A stretch of DNA of 64,000 bases from Ornithodoros turicata (lineage: Eukaryota; Arthropoda; Arachnida; Ixodida; Argasidae). The position numbers and the translations under genes are program-made. The notes beneath the pieces are model-generated. The model did no database searches. It saw only the letters and a list, made by a program, of their open reading frames with translations, and was not told the DNA's origin. The DNA lies in the NCBI RefSeq assembly GCF_037126465.1, contig NC_088201.1, positions 126,418,665 through 126,482,664 of the forward strand. The letters run 5' to 3'. Below are positions 24,490-33,388 of the stretch, piece after piece. The stretch's first letter is position 1; the number at the start of each line of letters is the position of its first letter.

Positions 24490-26284
24490 GCGCCGCTGCT
24501 GTAGTGGTATCATGCAAGATTTCCGGGCGGTGCAGCGCTTTTGCATGTGCCAAGGACCATCTTCTAAAGTGCATGTTGATGACTAACTTTGTTTGAGACC
24601 CATTCCAGAAGCAATATTACAGGTGTGGAAACGTAGGCACAAGGAATTTACGCGGAGGTAAAGGAAACGAGTGAAGGAAATATTACTACGAATGATGCGT
24701 TTTTATTAATGGACCTCGTCGGAGATAGGAGTGAAAACGGCGCCGCTGCTGTAGTGGTATCATGCAAGATTTCCGGGCGGTGCAGCGCTTTTGCATGTGC
24801 CAAGGACCATCTTCTAAAGTGCATGTTGATGACTAACTTTGTTTGAGACCCATTCCAGAAGCAATATTACAGGTGTGGAAACGTAGGCACAAGGAATTTA
24901 CGCGGAGGTAAAGGAAACGAGTGAAGGAAATATTACTACGAATGATGCGTTTTTATTAATGGACCTCGTCGGAGATAGGAGTGAAAACGGCGCCGCTGCT
25001 GTAGTGGTATCATGCAAGATTTCCGGGCGGTGCAGCGCTTTTGCATGTGCCAAGGACCATCTTCTAAAGTGCATGTTGATGACTAACTTTGTTTGAGACC
25101 CATTCCAGAAGCAATATTACAGGTGTGGAAACGTAGGCACAAGGAATTTACGCGGAGGTAAAGGAAACGAGTGAAGGAAATATTACTACGAATGATGCGT
25201 TTTTATTAATGGACCTCGTCGGAGATAGGAGTGAAAACGGCGCCGCTGCTGTAGTGGTATCATGCAAGATTTCCGGGCGGTGCAGCGCTTTTGCATGTGC
25301 CAAGGACCATCTTCTAAAGTGCATGTTGATGACTAACTTTGTTTGAGACCCATTCCAGAAGCAATATTACAGGTGTGGAAACGTAGGCACAAGGAATTTA
25401 CGCGGAGGTAAAGGAAACGAGTGAAGGAAATATTACTACGAATGATGCGTTTTTATTAATGGACCTCGTCGGAGATAGGAGTGAAAACGGCGCCGCTGCT
25501 GTAGTGGTATCATGCAAGATTTCCGGGCGGTGCAGCGGTTTTGCATGTGCCAAGGACCATCTTCTAAAGTGCATGTTGATGACTAACTTTGTTTGAGACC
25601 CATTCCAGAAGCAATATTACAGGTGTGGAAACGTAGGCACAAGGAATTTACGCGGAGGTAAAGGAAACGAGTGAAGGAAATATTACTACGAATGATGCGT
25701 TTTTATTAATGGACCTCGTCGGAGATAGGAGTGAAAACGGCGCCGCTGCTGTAGTGGTATCATGCAAGATTTCCGGGCGGTGCAGCGCTTTTGCATGTGC
25801 CAAGGACCATCTTCTAAAGTGCATGTTGATGACTAACTTTGTTTGAGACCCATTCCAGAAGCAATATTACAGGTGTGGAAACGTAGGCACAAGGAATTTA
25901 CGCGGAGGTAAAGGAAACGAGTGAAGGAAATATTACTACGAATGATACGTTTTTATTAATGGACCTCGTCGGAGATAGGAGTGAAAACGGCGCCGCTGGT
26001 GTAGTGGTATCATGCAAGATTTCCGGGCGGTGCAGCGCTTTTGCATGTGCCAAGGACCATCTTCTAAAGTGCATGTTGATGACTAACTTTGTTTGAGACC
26101 CATTCCAGAAGCAATATTACAGGTGTGGAAACGTAGGCACAAGGAATTTACGCGGAGGTAAAGGAAACGAGTGAAGGAAATATTACTACGAATGATACGT
26201 TTTTATTAATGGACCTCGTCGGAGATAGGAGTGAAAACGGCGCCGCTGGTGTAGTGGTATCATGCAAGATTTCCGGGCGGTGCA
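24490..26284 (+). pseudogene. Eight pseudo-tRNA-Gly copies with the same 26 bp deletion
   Basis: Each is 45 nt and reads ...gcaagatttccgggcggtgca. The anticodon loop, the anticodon 3' stem and the first half of the T arm, including the B box, are gone. Without a B box they should not be efficiently transcribed by Pol III. Each starts at a position listed for array segment 1. Confidence 0.9.
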
Positions 26285-26489
26285 GCGCTTTTGCATGTGC
26301 CAAGGACCATCTTCTAAAGTGCATGTTGATGACTAACTTTGTTTGAGACCCATTCCAGAAGCAATATTACAAGTGTGGAAACGTAGGTACAAGGAATTTA
26401 CACTGGGGTAAAGGAAACGAATGACGAAAATATTACTACGAATCATACGTTTTTATTAATGAACTTCGTCGGGGATAGGAGTGGCGACG

Positions 26490-26560
26490 GCGCCGCTGGT
26501 GTACTGGTATCATGCAAGATTCCCATTCTTGCGACCCGGGTTCGATTTCTGGGCGGCGCA
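26490..26560 (+). pseudogene. tRNA-Gly(CCC), altered A box and T arm
   Basis: Full length (71 nt) with anticodon CCC, but the A box reads tggtgtactgg and the T arm reads ttcgatttctggg, breaking T-stem pairs. Confidence 0.7.
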
Positions 26561-26765
26561 GCGCTTTTGCATGTGCCAAGGACCATGTTCTAAAATGCAT
26601 GTTCATGATTAACTTTGTATGAGACCCATTCCAGAAGCAATATTACAAATGTGGAAACGTAGGTACACGGAATTTACACTGGGGTAAAGGAAACGAATGA
26701 AGAAAATATTACTACGAATCATAAGTTTTTATTAATGGACCTCGTCGGAGATGTGAGTGTAAACA

Positions 26766-26836
26766 GCGCCGCTGGTGTAGTGGTATCATGCAAGAGTCCC
26801 ATTCTTGCGACCCGGGTTCGATTCCCGGGCGGCGCA
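26766..26836 (+). tRNA. tRNA-Gly(CCC), loop variant
   Basis: 71 nt with acceptor gcgccgc/gcggcgc, A box tggtgtagtgg, B box ggttcgattcc and discriminator A. The anticodon loop is GTCCCAT, so base 32 is G and not T. TTTT follows 4 bases after the 3' end. Confidence 0.8.
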
Positions 26837-27041
26837 GCGCTTTTGCATGTGCCAAGGACCATGTTCTAAAATGCATGTTCATGATTAACTTTGTATGAGA
26901 CCCATTCCAGAAGCAATATTACAAATGTGGAAACGTAGGTACACGGAATTTACACTGGGGTAAAGGAAACGAATGAAGAAAATATTACTACGAAGCATAA
27001 GTTTTTATTAATGGACCTCGTCGGAGATGTGAGTGTAAACA

Positions 27042-27103
27042 GCGCCGCTGGTGTAGTGGTATCATGCAAGATTCCCATTCTTGCGATCCGGGTTCGATTC
27101 CCG
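27042..27103 (+). pseudogene. tRNA-Gly truncated at an inversion junction
   Basis: Intact to gattcccg in the T arm (62 nt), then sequence switches to inverted array spacer. The acceptor 3' strand is lost. Confidence 0.85.
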
Positions 27104-27336
27104 ATGATTCGTAGTAATATTTTCTTCATTCGTTTCCTTTACCCCAGTGTAAATTCCGTGTACCTACGTTTCCACATTTGTAATATTGCTTCTGGAATGG
27201 GTCTCATACAAAGTTAATCATGAACATGCATTTTAGAACATGGTCCTTGGCACATGCAAAAGCGCTGCGCCGCCCGGGAATCGAACCCGGGTCGCAAGAA
27301 TGGGAATCTGGCATGATACCACTACACCAGCGGCGC
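27104..27336 (-). repeat. Inverted array unit
   Basis: The minus strand reads tRNA-Gly (27336-27266), then spacer through cgaatcat at 27104. It is the mirror of the plus-strand units to the left and directly adjoins the A-rich tail of element A. Confidence 0.85.
27266..27336 (-). tRNA. tRNA-Gly(CCC) on the minus strand
   Basis: 71 nt with anticodon loop TTCCCAT, complete A and B boxes and a TTTT terminator. One change (gccaga for gcaaga) alters the first anticodon-stem pairs. It is the regenerated target downstream of element A. Confidence 0.8.
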
Positions 27337-27493
27337 TGTTTTTTTCTTTTTCTTTTCCACCTTTATTTTTCAGAGCTTACTACTCTGAGTCACGTCGACT
27401 CAATACCTCACAATACCATACACAATACGACAAAATCACAGAGAGAGAATACGATGTTTCTCCTCTATACCGGACACGTTAATAACACAATTT

Positions 27494-30400
27494 CTACAAA
27501 ACATTCAGCCTTTCGCAGACTGTATCTAACCACTCAGGCACTTCTAAGAGCTGAGTACAAGCTAACTTTACCTGCAGTAGTTCGGCTTTGAAATATTTCA
27601 TAGGAGGACACAAGGGCTCTTCGTTCCTATCGGCCATACGAAGCTTCCACAAACAGTACATGGCAACAAGAAGAACGATATCGTATCTCACATTTTCACC
27701 GGGGCGTAATGGGAGGAAGCGGATAGTGTGAGGATTAAGCGAAAGACGGCGCTTAAGGACTTTGAACTGTAAGTCATCCCAAAAGAATAAAGCTTCTGTG
27801 CAGTCCAGAAAAAGGTGATCGACAGTCTCGGGCGTGTTGCAAAATCTGCAATTCACGGACCACGGAACATAGAATCCCTTCTGTTGAAGCCAAGCTTTCA
27901 CGGGCAGTGTGGACGTGTGTAATTTAAAGAAAAATGACTTCATGTTGGGCTTGACCGGCATCTTCCTGACTCTGCACAATACATCCGTGCCGTGCCATCC
28001 GGAGGGGATTTGACGGTAGATGGGCACAGGAAAGAGTACATCGAGAAGATGAGCTACCAACGTTTTCTTGGCGACAGAAAAGAGGTACTCTAGGCTGAAT
28101 CTAGCCTTCAAGAAGTTTAGGCTCTCGACAACCTCTTTGTAGAACCCGCTTAAGCGTAGACTTTCTTCGTGAAACCCAACATATATATCGGGAATGTAGT
28201 TGTACGCAAGGGCCCGCTTGATGGTTTCCAGAATCGGGTGTGAACTCTGCCTATAAAAAAACAGTCTCATGACGAGTTGCTTGATGTAGAGATGCTGTAA
28301 GCCTAGTCCGCCGTCCTTGACTTTCTTGAACAGGTTTTGTCTTCGCATCCTTTCGAACGTTGAACACCATATTGTGGTGGCAAATATGCGATGACAACGA
28401 TGTATAATTTTGCGGGAGCATTGCAGGACTTGCAAGAGGTAAATCAGCTTAGCGGCCAGAAAAACATTGCACACAGAAGCTCGTTGAAACATTGAGAGAT
28501 CTTGTTTTTTCCAGGTCGAAGCATGTGTCGTAATGTTTTGTAATCGCTCCGACCACAAGGAGGTCGTGTTACAACTTTTGTCTAACGGGACCCCAAGGTA
28601 GCAAGGACCACGGGTTTGCCACTGAACGCCACAAAAGAATTCCGGGGCTGTTCCCCATTGACCGCACCATATCCCCAGAGATTTGTCCTTGTTTAGACGT
28701 GCCCCAGAGACTTGACCAAACACATGAAGTTCGTGAATAACTTTGACGACACTTGGCTTGTCTGTCACGAGAAACGCAAGGTCATCCGCGTACGCCACGA
28801 CCTTCACCACAGCATCGCGAAGCTCGAAACCACGTATGTCACCACGAGAGATGATACGCTGGCATAACGGCTCAAGGTATAGATCAAATAGTAGGGATGA
28901 CATGGGACAGCCTTGTCGTACTGAAGCTCGAAGGGGCACTGGCGCGGTAAGAGTGCCGTTAATTACCAGGCTCGTTGCAACCTGTTCATAGCACAACTTG
29001 ATTCGGCTTACGAACTTGTCTCCCATGTTGACGTAATGCAAGAGCGAAAACAAATAATCGTGACACACCCGATCAAAAGCCTTAGAGAGGTCCACTTGCA
29101 GTAGGGCTACATGACTTCCTTCAAGTCGACACCAGTCTAGAACCGAGCGGACAACATGGATGTTTGTTTGTATGGTCCTGTTCCTGATTGCGCATGTCTG
29201 ATGATCGCCAACAAGTTGTGTCACCACAAGCTGGAGCCTGGCAGCAAGTACTTTGGCATACACCTTATAGTCCACATTACAGAGTGTGATAGGCCGATAA
29301 TCGGTCACCTTGGGTAACCGTGTCTCCGCCACTTTTTTGGGTATGAGCACAGTATGGGACCTTCGAAAACTGTGCGAGAAGATCCCGTTAGTCTCAGCTT
29401 CCGCGTAGACGCATTGTAGAATGGGCACCAGCAGGTCCACGTACCGCTTGTACAACTCAGCTCCCAAGCCATCAGGTCCAGGAGAACGGTTAAAATTCAA
29501 ACTCTGTATTGCAGAATGGATTTCCGCCTCTGTAATTTCAGCGTCCAGGACATCTTTCTCTTGCTCGTTTAACTTGGGCATATGAGAGAGAAACGACTGG
29601 ATCAAATCGTCGTCCACCGTGGCAGTTGGCCTCCCAAACAGGTTCTCATAGTAGTCAACAAATATTTGTTTCATGCGTTCAAGGTCTGTGACAACATGTC
29701 CTTGGTCCACCAACCGCGTGATGAGTCGAGAGCCGGTGTGCTTACGCTCTCCTGCAGCATGACTTTTAGACGCGGTCATATCCGGCAAAAACCTCTTCGT
29801 TCTCGATCGTACCCTCGCGCCTTCATACCGATTGTTGTTGAAAAGTTCAAGACGGAGACGAATCTCATTTAAATCTTCCAAGAACGTCCCAGGGTTATCT
29901 GCTTCCAGTCTTGTGAGTTCTTGTTGTGCTTCCTTTAACATGTTCTCTTCATACATTTCTAGGTAGGCTAGCACGTTACTTCTCTCTATTGCAAAGGCTC
30001 TCACGTCTTGTTTGAATGTTTCCCATTTAGCAGCCCAATTTCGCGGGTCATGTTGAAGCCGTGAAAGATTGGCCACCACGTGCTCATCAAAAACTGGATC
30101 TTGGAGCAACCTAACGTTCATCTTCCACAACTTCCATGACCTGGGGCTGCCCAGCCTAGGAGGGCGACACCCAATAGCGACCTTCACGAGGCAGTGATCA
30201 GTAAAATAAACAGGGTGCACTTCGTACTCACACACCGTATTCCACTGAGCGACAGAAAGATAACTACGATCCAATCGTGCGTGCGATGTACCTTGAAAGT
30301 GAGTGTATCTTATCACTGGCTGTGTGCTGTATTCGCAGGCATCTCTTAAACCATAATCACGTGCTATTCGCTGCAGACACTCGGCACTGCGGTCCTTCGC

Positions 30401-30889
30401 TTGAGAGGCAACGCTCCGGTCACTAGTTGACAGCACGCAGTTAAAGTCCCCTAAAACGACCAGGTTACCACGGGCTTGCAAATATTGCGTTAAGGATTCG
30501 AAGTACGCACACCTTAAGGTTGCATCATTGGGAGCATAGATAACTAGAATCCTCCAAGGCGTTCTGTCAATAAGGATATCAAGCATCACAGCCCTACCGT
30601 CGTTGTCCACCGCGTGATAAACATGAGTGTGGCCTAGGCGTTTTCGCACGAGAAGGAGAATACCTGCTGAGTAGCCCATAGCCTCACTAACAACAACGTC
30701 GAACTCATCGAGAAAATACTGGGATAACATCTGCTCAGTGTTTTCCGGAGAACCTAGTTTTGTTTCTTGGAGTGCGAAAAAGTCAACATGTGGGAAGCTG
30801 TCAAGGAGTCTTTTCAGTTGATACTGTCGCTTTTTGGTATTCAAACCCCTGACGTTAAGCGTGGCAAATGTAAGTTGTGGAGGCGTCAT
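27494..30889 (-). CDS. ORF2 of element A: endonuclease and reverse transcriptase
   Basis: About 1,131 residues from the ATG at 30889 (MTPPQLTFATLNVRGLN); the open frame extends upstream to 30976 without an ATG, so this start is chosen because it sits directly before the endonuclease. The APE-like endonuclease is N-terminal: TLNVRGLN, LQETK, GDFNC and FTDHCL supply the usual N, E, D and D-H catalytic residues. Reverse transcriptase is central: NFNRSPGPDGLGAE, LIPKK, VDLSKAFDR, VRQGCPMSS and the active-site AYADD. A cysteine-histidine knuckle near the C-terminus, CRFCNTPETVDHLFLDC (CX2CX7HX4C), is shared with D and E. The protein should nick the target and prime cDNA synthesis on element RNA. 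No stops or shifts. Confidence 0.92.
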   Translation of the reverse strand: MTPPQLTFATLNVRGLNTKKRQYQLKRLLDSFPHVDFFALQETKLGSPENTEQMLSQYFLDEFDVVVSEAMGYSAGILLLVRKRLGHTHVYHAVDNDGRAVMLDILIDRTPWRILVIYAPNDATLRCAYFESLTQYLQARGNLVVLGDFNCVLSTSDRSVASQAKDRSAECLQRIARDYGLRDACEYSTQPVIRYTHFQGTSHARLDRSYLSVAQWNTVCEYEVHPVYFTDHCLVKVAIGCRPPRLGSPRSWKLWKMNVRLLQDPVFDEHVVANLSRLQHDPRNWAAKWETFKQDVRAFAIERSNVLAYLEMYEENMLKEAQQELTRLEADNPGTFLEDLNEIRLRLELFNNNRYEGARVRSRTKRFLPDMTASKSHAAGERKHTGSRLITRLVDQGHVVTDLERMKQIFVDYYENLFGRPTATVDDDLIQSFLSHMPKLNEQEKDVLDAEITEAEIHSAIQSLNFNRSPGPDGLGAELYKRYVDLLVPILQCVYAEAETNGIFSHSFRRSHTVLIPKKVAETRLPKVTDYRPITLCNVDYKVYAKVLAARLQLVVTQLVGDHQTCAIRNRTIQTNIHVVRSVLDWCRLEGSHVALLQVDLSKAFDRVCHDYLFSLLHYVNMGDKFVSRIKLCYEQVATSLVINGTLTAPVPLRASVRQGCPMSSLLFDLYLEPLCQRIISRGDIRGFELRDAVVKVVAYADDLAFLVTDKPSVVKVIHELHVFGQVSGARLNKDKSLGIWCGQWGTAPEFFCGVQWQTRGPCYLGVPLDKSCNTTSLWSERLQNITTHASTWKKQDLSMFQRASVCNVFLAAKLIYLLQVLQCSRKIIHRCHRIFATTIWCSTFERMRRQNLFKKVKDGGLGLQHLYIKQLVMRLFFYRQSSHPILETIKRALAYNYIPDIYVGFHEESLRLSGFYKEVVESLNFLKARFSLEYLFSVAKKTLVAHLLDVLFPVPIYRQIPSGWHGTDVLCRVRKMPVKPNMKSFFFKLHTSTLPVKAWLQQKGFYVPWSVNCRFCNTPETVDHLFLDCTEALFFWDDLQFKVLKRRLSLNPHTIRFLPLRPGENVRYDIVLLVAMYCLWKLRMADRNEEPLCPPMKYFKAELLQVKLACTQLLEVPEWLDTVCERLNVL

Positions 30890-31076
30890 TAGGAGAGTGG
30901 GGAAGCGTACATGCAGGATGGGCAAAGAAGAGGAGTGAGTTCGTAGCAGTAGACTTACCGCGCTTGAAGAAGTCAAACTGCACAGTCACAAGAAACGAGT
31001 CTTAAAACAAGGGAAACGTACAATGCAACAACACACAACAGCACAATGTGACAACATGTCAGCACAGCAAAGAGCA

Positions 31077-32204
31077 CTATTCCGACTGAAAGCCGACATC
31101 GTCGAGGGCAGAGTGCCCCACTTCGACAATCTTGACGGGCAATGTCGCCGGAGGTGATCTTCTACCCTTCTTCCTTCTCGGGGTTACCCATTGATCGTTA
31201 TCATCGTCTTCTACGCGGGTCTCGGCCCAGTTGTTGCAATTTCCACCTTCCAGGACTGGGACTTGTGAAGGACCCTCTCCTGGTACTGGGTGTGGTACCG
31301 ACGAGGACGGACATCCATTTTCCACCAACTTCTGAGGCTGACTCACTGAGAGGGGGGCCGACGATGTCGGCTGAGGCAGAGCAGCGGGCGGAAGGGGAAC
31401 ACTGGGTACACAAGGCGACGGATTGCTGTCGGCATCGTCATCAAGTTCGTCATCGTCATCGTCTATGTCCATCTGATCGCCGTGGCTGGTGTGTTGACGA
31501 ACCTGAGACGCATAGGTCACGACACATTCATCATCCGCATGGCCAAAGCGACGACAAACCTTGCACCACGGGGTGTGGCACTGCTTCCGAATATGGCCCA
31601 CCGCTTTGCACCGCAGACACAGGGGTGGCCTACCTGGGACGGCAACTAGAACCTGACATCCGGAGATAAACATCTGATGCGGCAAGTTATCTGCCGCTAC
31701 ACCACGCTTCAAAGTAATAAACATCTGTCGAGTAGTCGTCTCAGCGCCCTCAAAGAAAGAGTCTCTCCACCGTTCTCGAGTGATATTCTTCACAACACCA
31801 AAACGGTCTAAAGCAGCCTCAACAGCTTCGTCAGGTACATGCTGCGGAAGCCAATGTAGCTTGATTTGAAGCTCTTTTTTGTGGGGGTCCAGAATGACGC
31901 AGCGTTTCCCTTTTACTGTCACTTCCCCAAGGCTTAGCAACTGGTCCCTCGCAGCCACATTATCGAAGGTCAGGGCCCACAGATGATTGTATACGAAGGG
32001 ACCAACTGATGTAACCTGACTCCGGTTCACTTTGTCCTTGAGTGCATCACTAAAATGACCAATGTTGTACGGTCGCCCAGCGGGGTCCGCGTGTAGGAAA
32101 ACTGTATTCAAGGCAACAGTACCTGAAGGAATCATTGGCAGAACAAATTTATATCCATCATCCCGGCTAGGCCTAGCCGTAGAAGCCGCTCGATCAGAGC
32201 ACAT
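31077..32204 (-). CDS. ORF1 of element A: zinc-knuckle RNA-binding protein
   Basis: About 375 residues from the first ATG (MCSDRAAS); the frame is open 12 codons further, to the element edge, without an ATG. A globular N-terminal part (about residues 15-190) may be an RRM-like fold. Two CX2CX4HX4C knuckles follow at about residues 195-230: CLRCKAVGHIRKQC and CKVCRRFGHADDEC. Then comes a strongly acidic run (MDIDDDDDELDDD), a proline/serine-rich stretch and a basic RRKKGRRS patch near the end. Known role in this class: packages element RNA with ORF2. It is intact and upstream of ORF2, as expected. D and E carry related ORF1 remains. Confidence 0.9.
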   Translation of the reverse strand: MCSDRAASTARPSRDDGYKFVLPMIPSGTVALNTVFLHADPAGRPYNIGHFSDALKDKVNRSQVTSVGPFVYNHLWALTFDNVAARDQLLSLGEVTVKGKRCVILDPHKKELQIKLHWLPQHVPDEAVEAALDRFGVVKNITRERWRDSFFEGAETTTRQMFITLKRGVAADNLPHQMFISGCQVLVAVPGRPPLCLRCKAVGHIRKQCHTPWCKVCRRFGHADDECVVTYASQVRQHTSHGDQMDIDDDDDELDDDADSNPSPCVPSVPLPPAALPQPTSSAPLSVSQPQKLVENGCPSSSVPHPVPGEGPSQVPVLEGGNCNNWAETRVEDDDNDQWVTPRRKKGRRSPPATLPVKIVEVGHSALDDVGFQSE

Positions 32205-32240
32205 ATTGCTTGCGTCCGGCCGACTCCCACGAGCTCGCAA

Positions 32241-32268
32241 AAAAAAAAAAAAGAAAAAAAAGAAAAAA
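32241..32268 (+). repeat. A-rich tract in plus orientation at the 5' edge of element A
   Basis: A run of A with two single Gs, ending directly at tRNA base 1 (32269). It looks like the 3' tail of a plus-strand insertion although the element beside it is on the minus strand. Confidence 0.8.
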
Positions 32269-32339
32269 GCGCCGCTGGTGTAGTGGTATCATGCAAGAGT
32301 CCCATTCTTGCGACCCGGGTTCGATTCCCGGGCGGCGCA
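32269..32339 (+). tRNA. tRNA-Gly(CCC), loop variant
   Basis: Loop GTCCCAT, identical to the copy at 26766; all else intact. This shared variant links the two sides of element A. Confidence 0.8.
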
Positions 32340-32544
32340 GCGCTTTTGCATGTGCCAAGGACCATGTTCTAAAATGCATGTTCATGATTAACTTTGTATG
32401 AGACCCATTCCAGAAGCAATATTACAAATGTGGAAACGTAGGTACACGGAATTTACACTGGGGTAAAGGAAACGAATGAAGAAAATATTACTACGAATCA
32501 TAAGTTTTTATTAATGGACCTCGTCGGAGATGTGAGCGAAAACA

Positions 32545-32615
32545 GCGCCGCTGGTGTAGTGGTATCATGCAAGATTCCCATTCTTGCGATCCGGGTTCGA
32601 TTCCCGGGCGGCGCA
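32545..32615 (+). tRNA. tRNA-Gly(CCC)
   Basis: Standard loop TTCCCAT. One T-arm change (gatccggg for gacccggg), also found in the truncated copy at 27042. Confidence 0.82.
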
Positions 32616-32820
32616 GCGCTTTTGCATGTGCCAAGGACCATGTTCTAAAATGCATGTTCATGATTAACTTTGTATGAGACCCATTCCAGAAGCAATATTA
32701 CAAATGTGGAAACGTAGGTACACGGAATTTACACTGGGGTAAAGGAAACGAAGGAAGAAAATATTACTACGAATCATAAGTTTTTATTAATGGACCTCGT
32801 CGGAGATGTGAGTGTAAACA

Positions 32821-32891
32821 GCGCCGCTGGTGTAGTGGCATCATGCAAGATTCCCATTCTTGCGACCCGGGTTCGATTCCCGGGCGGCGCA
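32821..32891 (+). tRNA. tRNA-Gly(CCC)
   Basis: 71 nt, standard loop and T arm, with a single D-arm change (gtggcatc for gtggtatc). Confidence 0.85.
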
Positions 32892-33096
32892 GCGCTTTTG
32901 CATGTGCCAAGGACCATGTTCTAAAATGCATGTTCATGATTAACTTTGTATGAGACCCATTCCAGAAGCAATATTACAAATGTGGAAACGTAGGTACACG
33001 GAATTTACACTGGGGTAAAGGAAACGAATGAAGAAAATATTACTGCGAATCATAAGTTTTTATTAATGGACCTCGTCGGAGATGTGAGTGTAAACA

Positions 33097-33167
33097 GCGC
33101 CGCTGGTGTAGTGGTATCATGCAAGATTCCCATTCCTGCGACCCGGGTTCGATTCCCGGGCGGCGCA
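33097..33167 (+). tRNA. tRNA-Gly(CCC)
   Basis: 71 nt; the anticodon stem has one substitution (ttcctg for ttcttg), giving a mismatch in the lower stem. Confidence 0.78.
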
Positions 33168-33372
33168 GCGCTTTTGCATGTGCCAAGGACCATGTTCTAA
33201 AATGCATGTTCATGATTAACTTTGTATGAGACCCATTCCAGAAGCAATATTACAAATGTGGAAACGTAGGTACACGGAATTTACACTGGGGTAAAGGAAA
33301 CGAATGAAGAAAATATTACTACGAATCATAAGTTTTTATTAATGGACCTCGTCGGAGATGTGAGTGTAAACA

Positions 33373-33388
33373 GCGCCGCTGGTGTAGT
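33373..33388 (+). pseudogene. tRNA-Gly 5' fragment, target duplication of element B
   Basis: gcgccgctggtgtagt followed directly by element B; the same 16 bases restart at 36883. Confidence 0.9.

Larger units (their letters stand above)
24214..27103 (+). repeat. tRNA-Gly tandem array, segment 1
   Basis: Units start at 24214, then eight 250 bp units (tRNA starts 24490, 24740, 24990, 25240, 25490, 25740, 25990, 26240), then 276 bp units at 26490, 26766 and 27042. The first unit-to-unit distance, 24214-24490, is 276. The 250 bp units differ from the others by a 26 bp deletion inside the tRNA. The first six are almost identical to each other and carry cgctgctgtag; the last two carry cgctggtgtag. 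The segment ends abruptly at 27103, where the sequence inverts. Confidence 0.9.
27337..32240 (-). mobile_element. Element A: tRNA-associated non-LTR retrotransposon, both ORFs intact
   Basis: Reading on the minus strand: about 36 bp of leader, ORF1 (32204-31077), a 187 bp gap, ORF2 (30889-27494), about 150 bp of 3' UTR with AATAAA, and an A-rich tail (gaaaagaaaaagaaaaaaac) that meets tRNA-Gly base 1 at 27336. Reverse transcriptase motifs (DYRPITLCNVDYKVYAKVLA, VRQGCPMSSLLF, AYADD) point to the Tx1/L1 group of APE-type LINEs; I infer this from memory of motifs. Copies B and C differ at only a few residues, so the family moved recently. On the upstream side (plus strand 32241-32268) there is a second A-rich tract pointing the other way, followed by plus-strand tRNA; see the inversion finding. 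Confidence 0.9.
32269..33388 (+). repeat. tRNA-Gly tandem array, segment 2
   Basis: 276 bp units with tRNA starts at 32269, 32545, 32821, 33097 and 33373 (the last cut after 16 nt by element B). The spacer matches the last units of segment 1 (acaaatgtgg, tacacggaattt, gagtgtaaaca). Confidence 0.95.

Noticed and set aside
24214..27103. CRISPR-like appearance of regularly spaced repeats
   Set aside because: The units are 250-276 bp tandem copies each with a tRNA gene; there are no short repeats with unique spacers, and the setting is eukaryotic.
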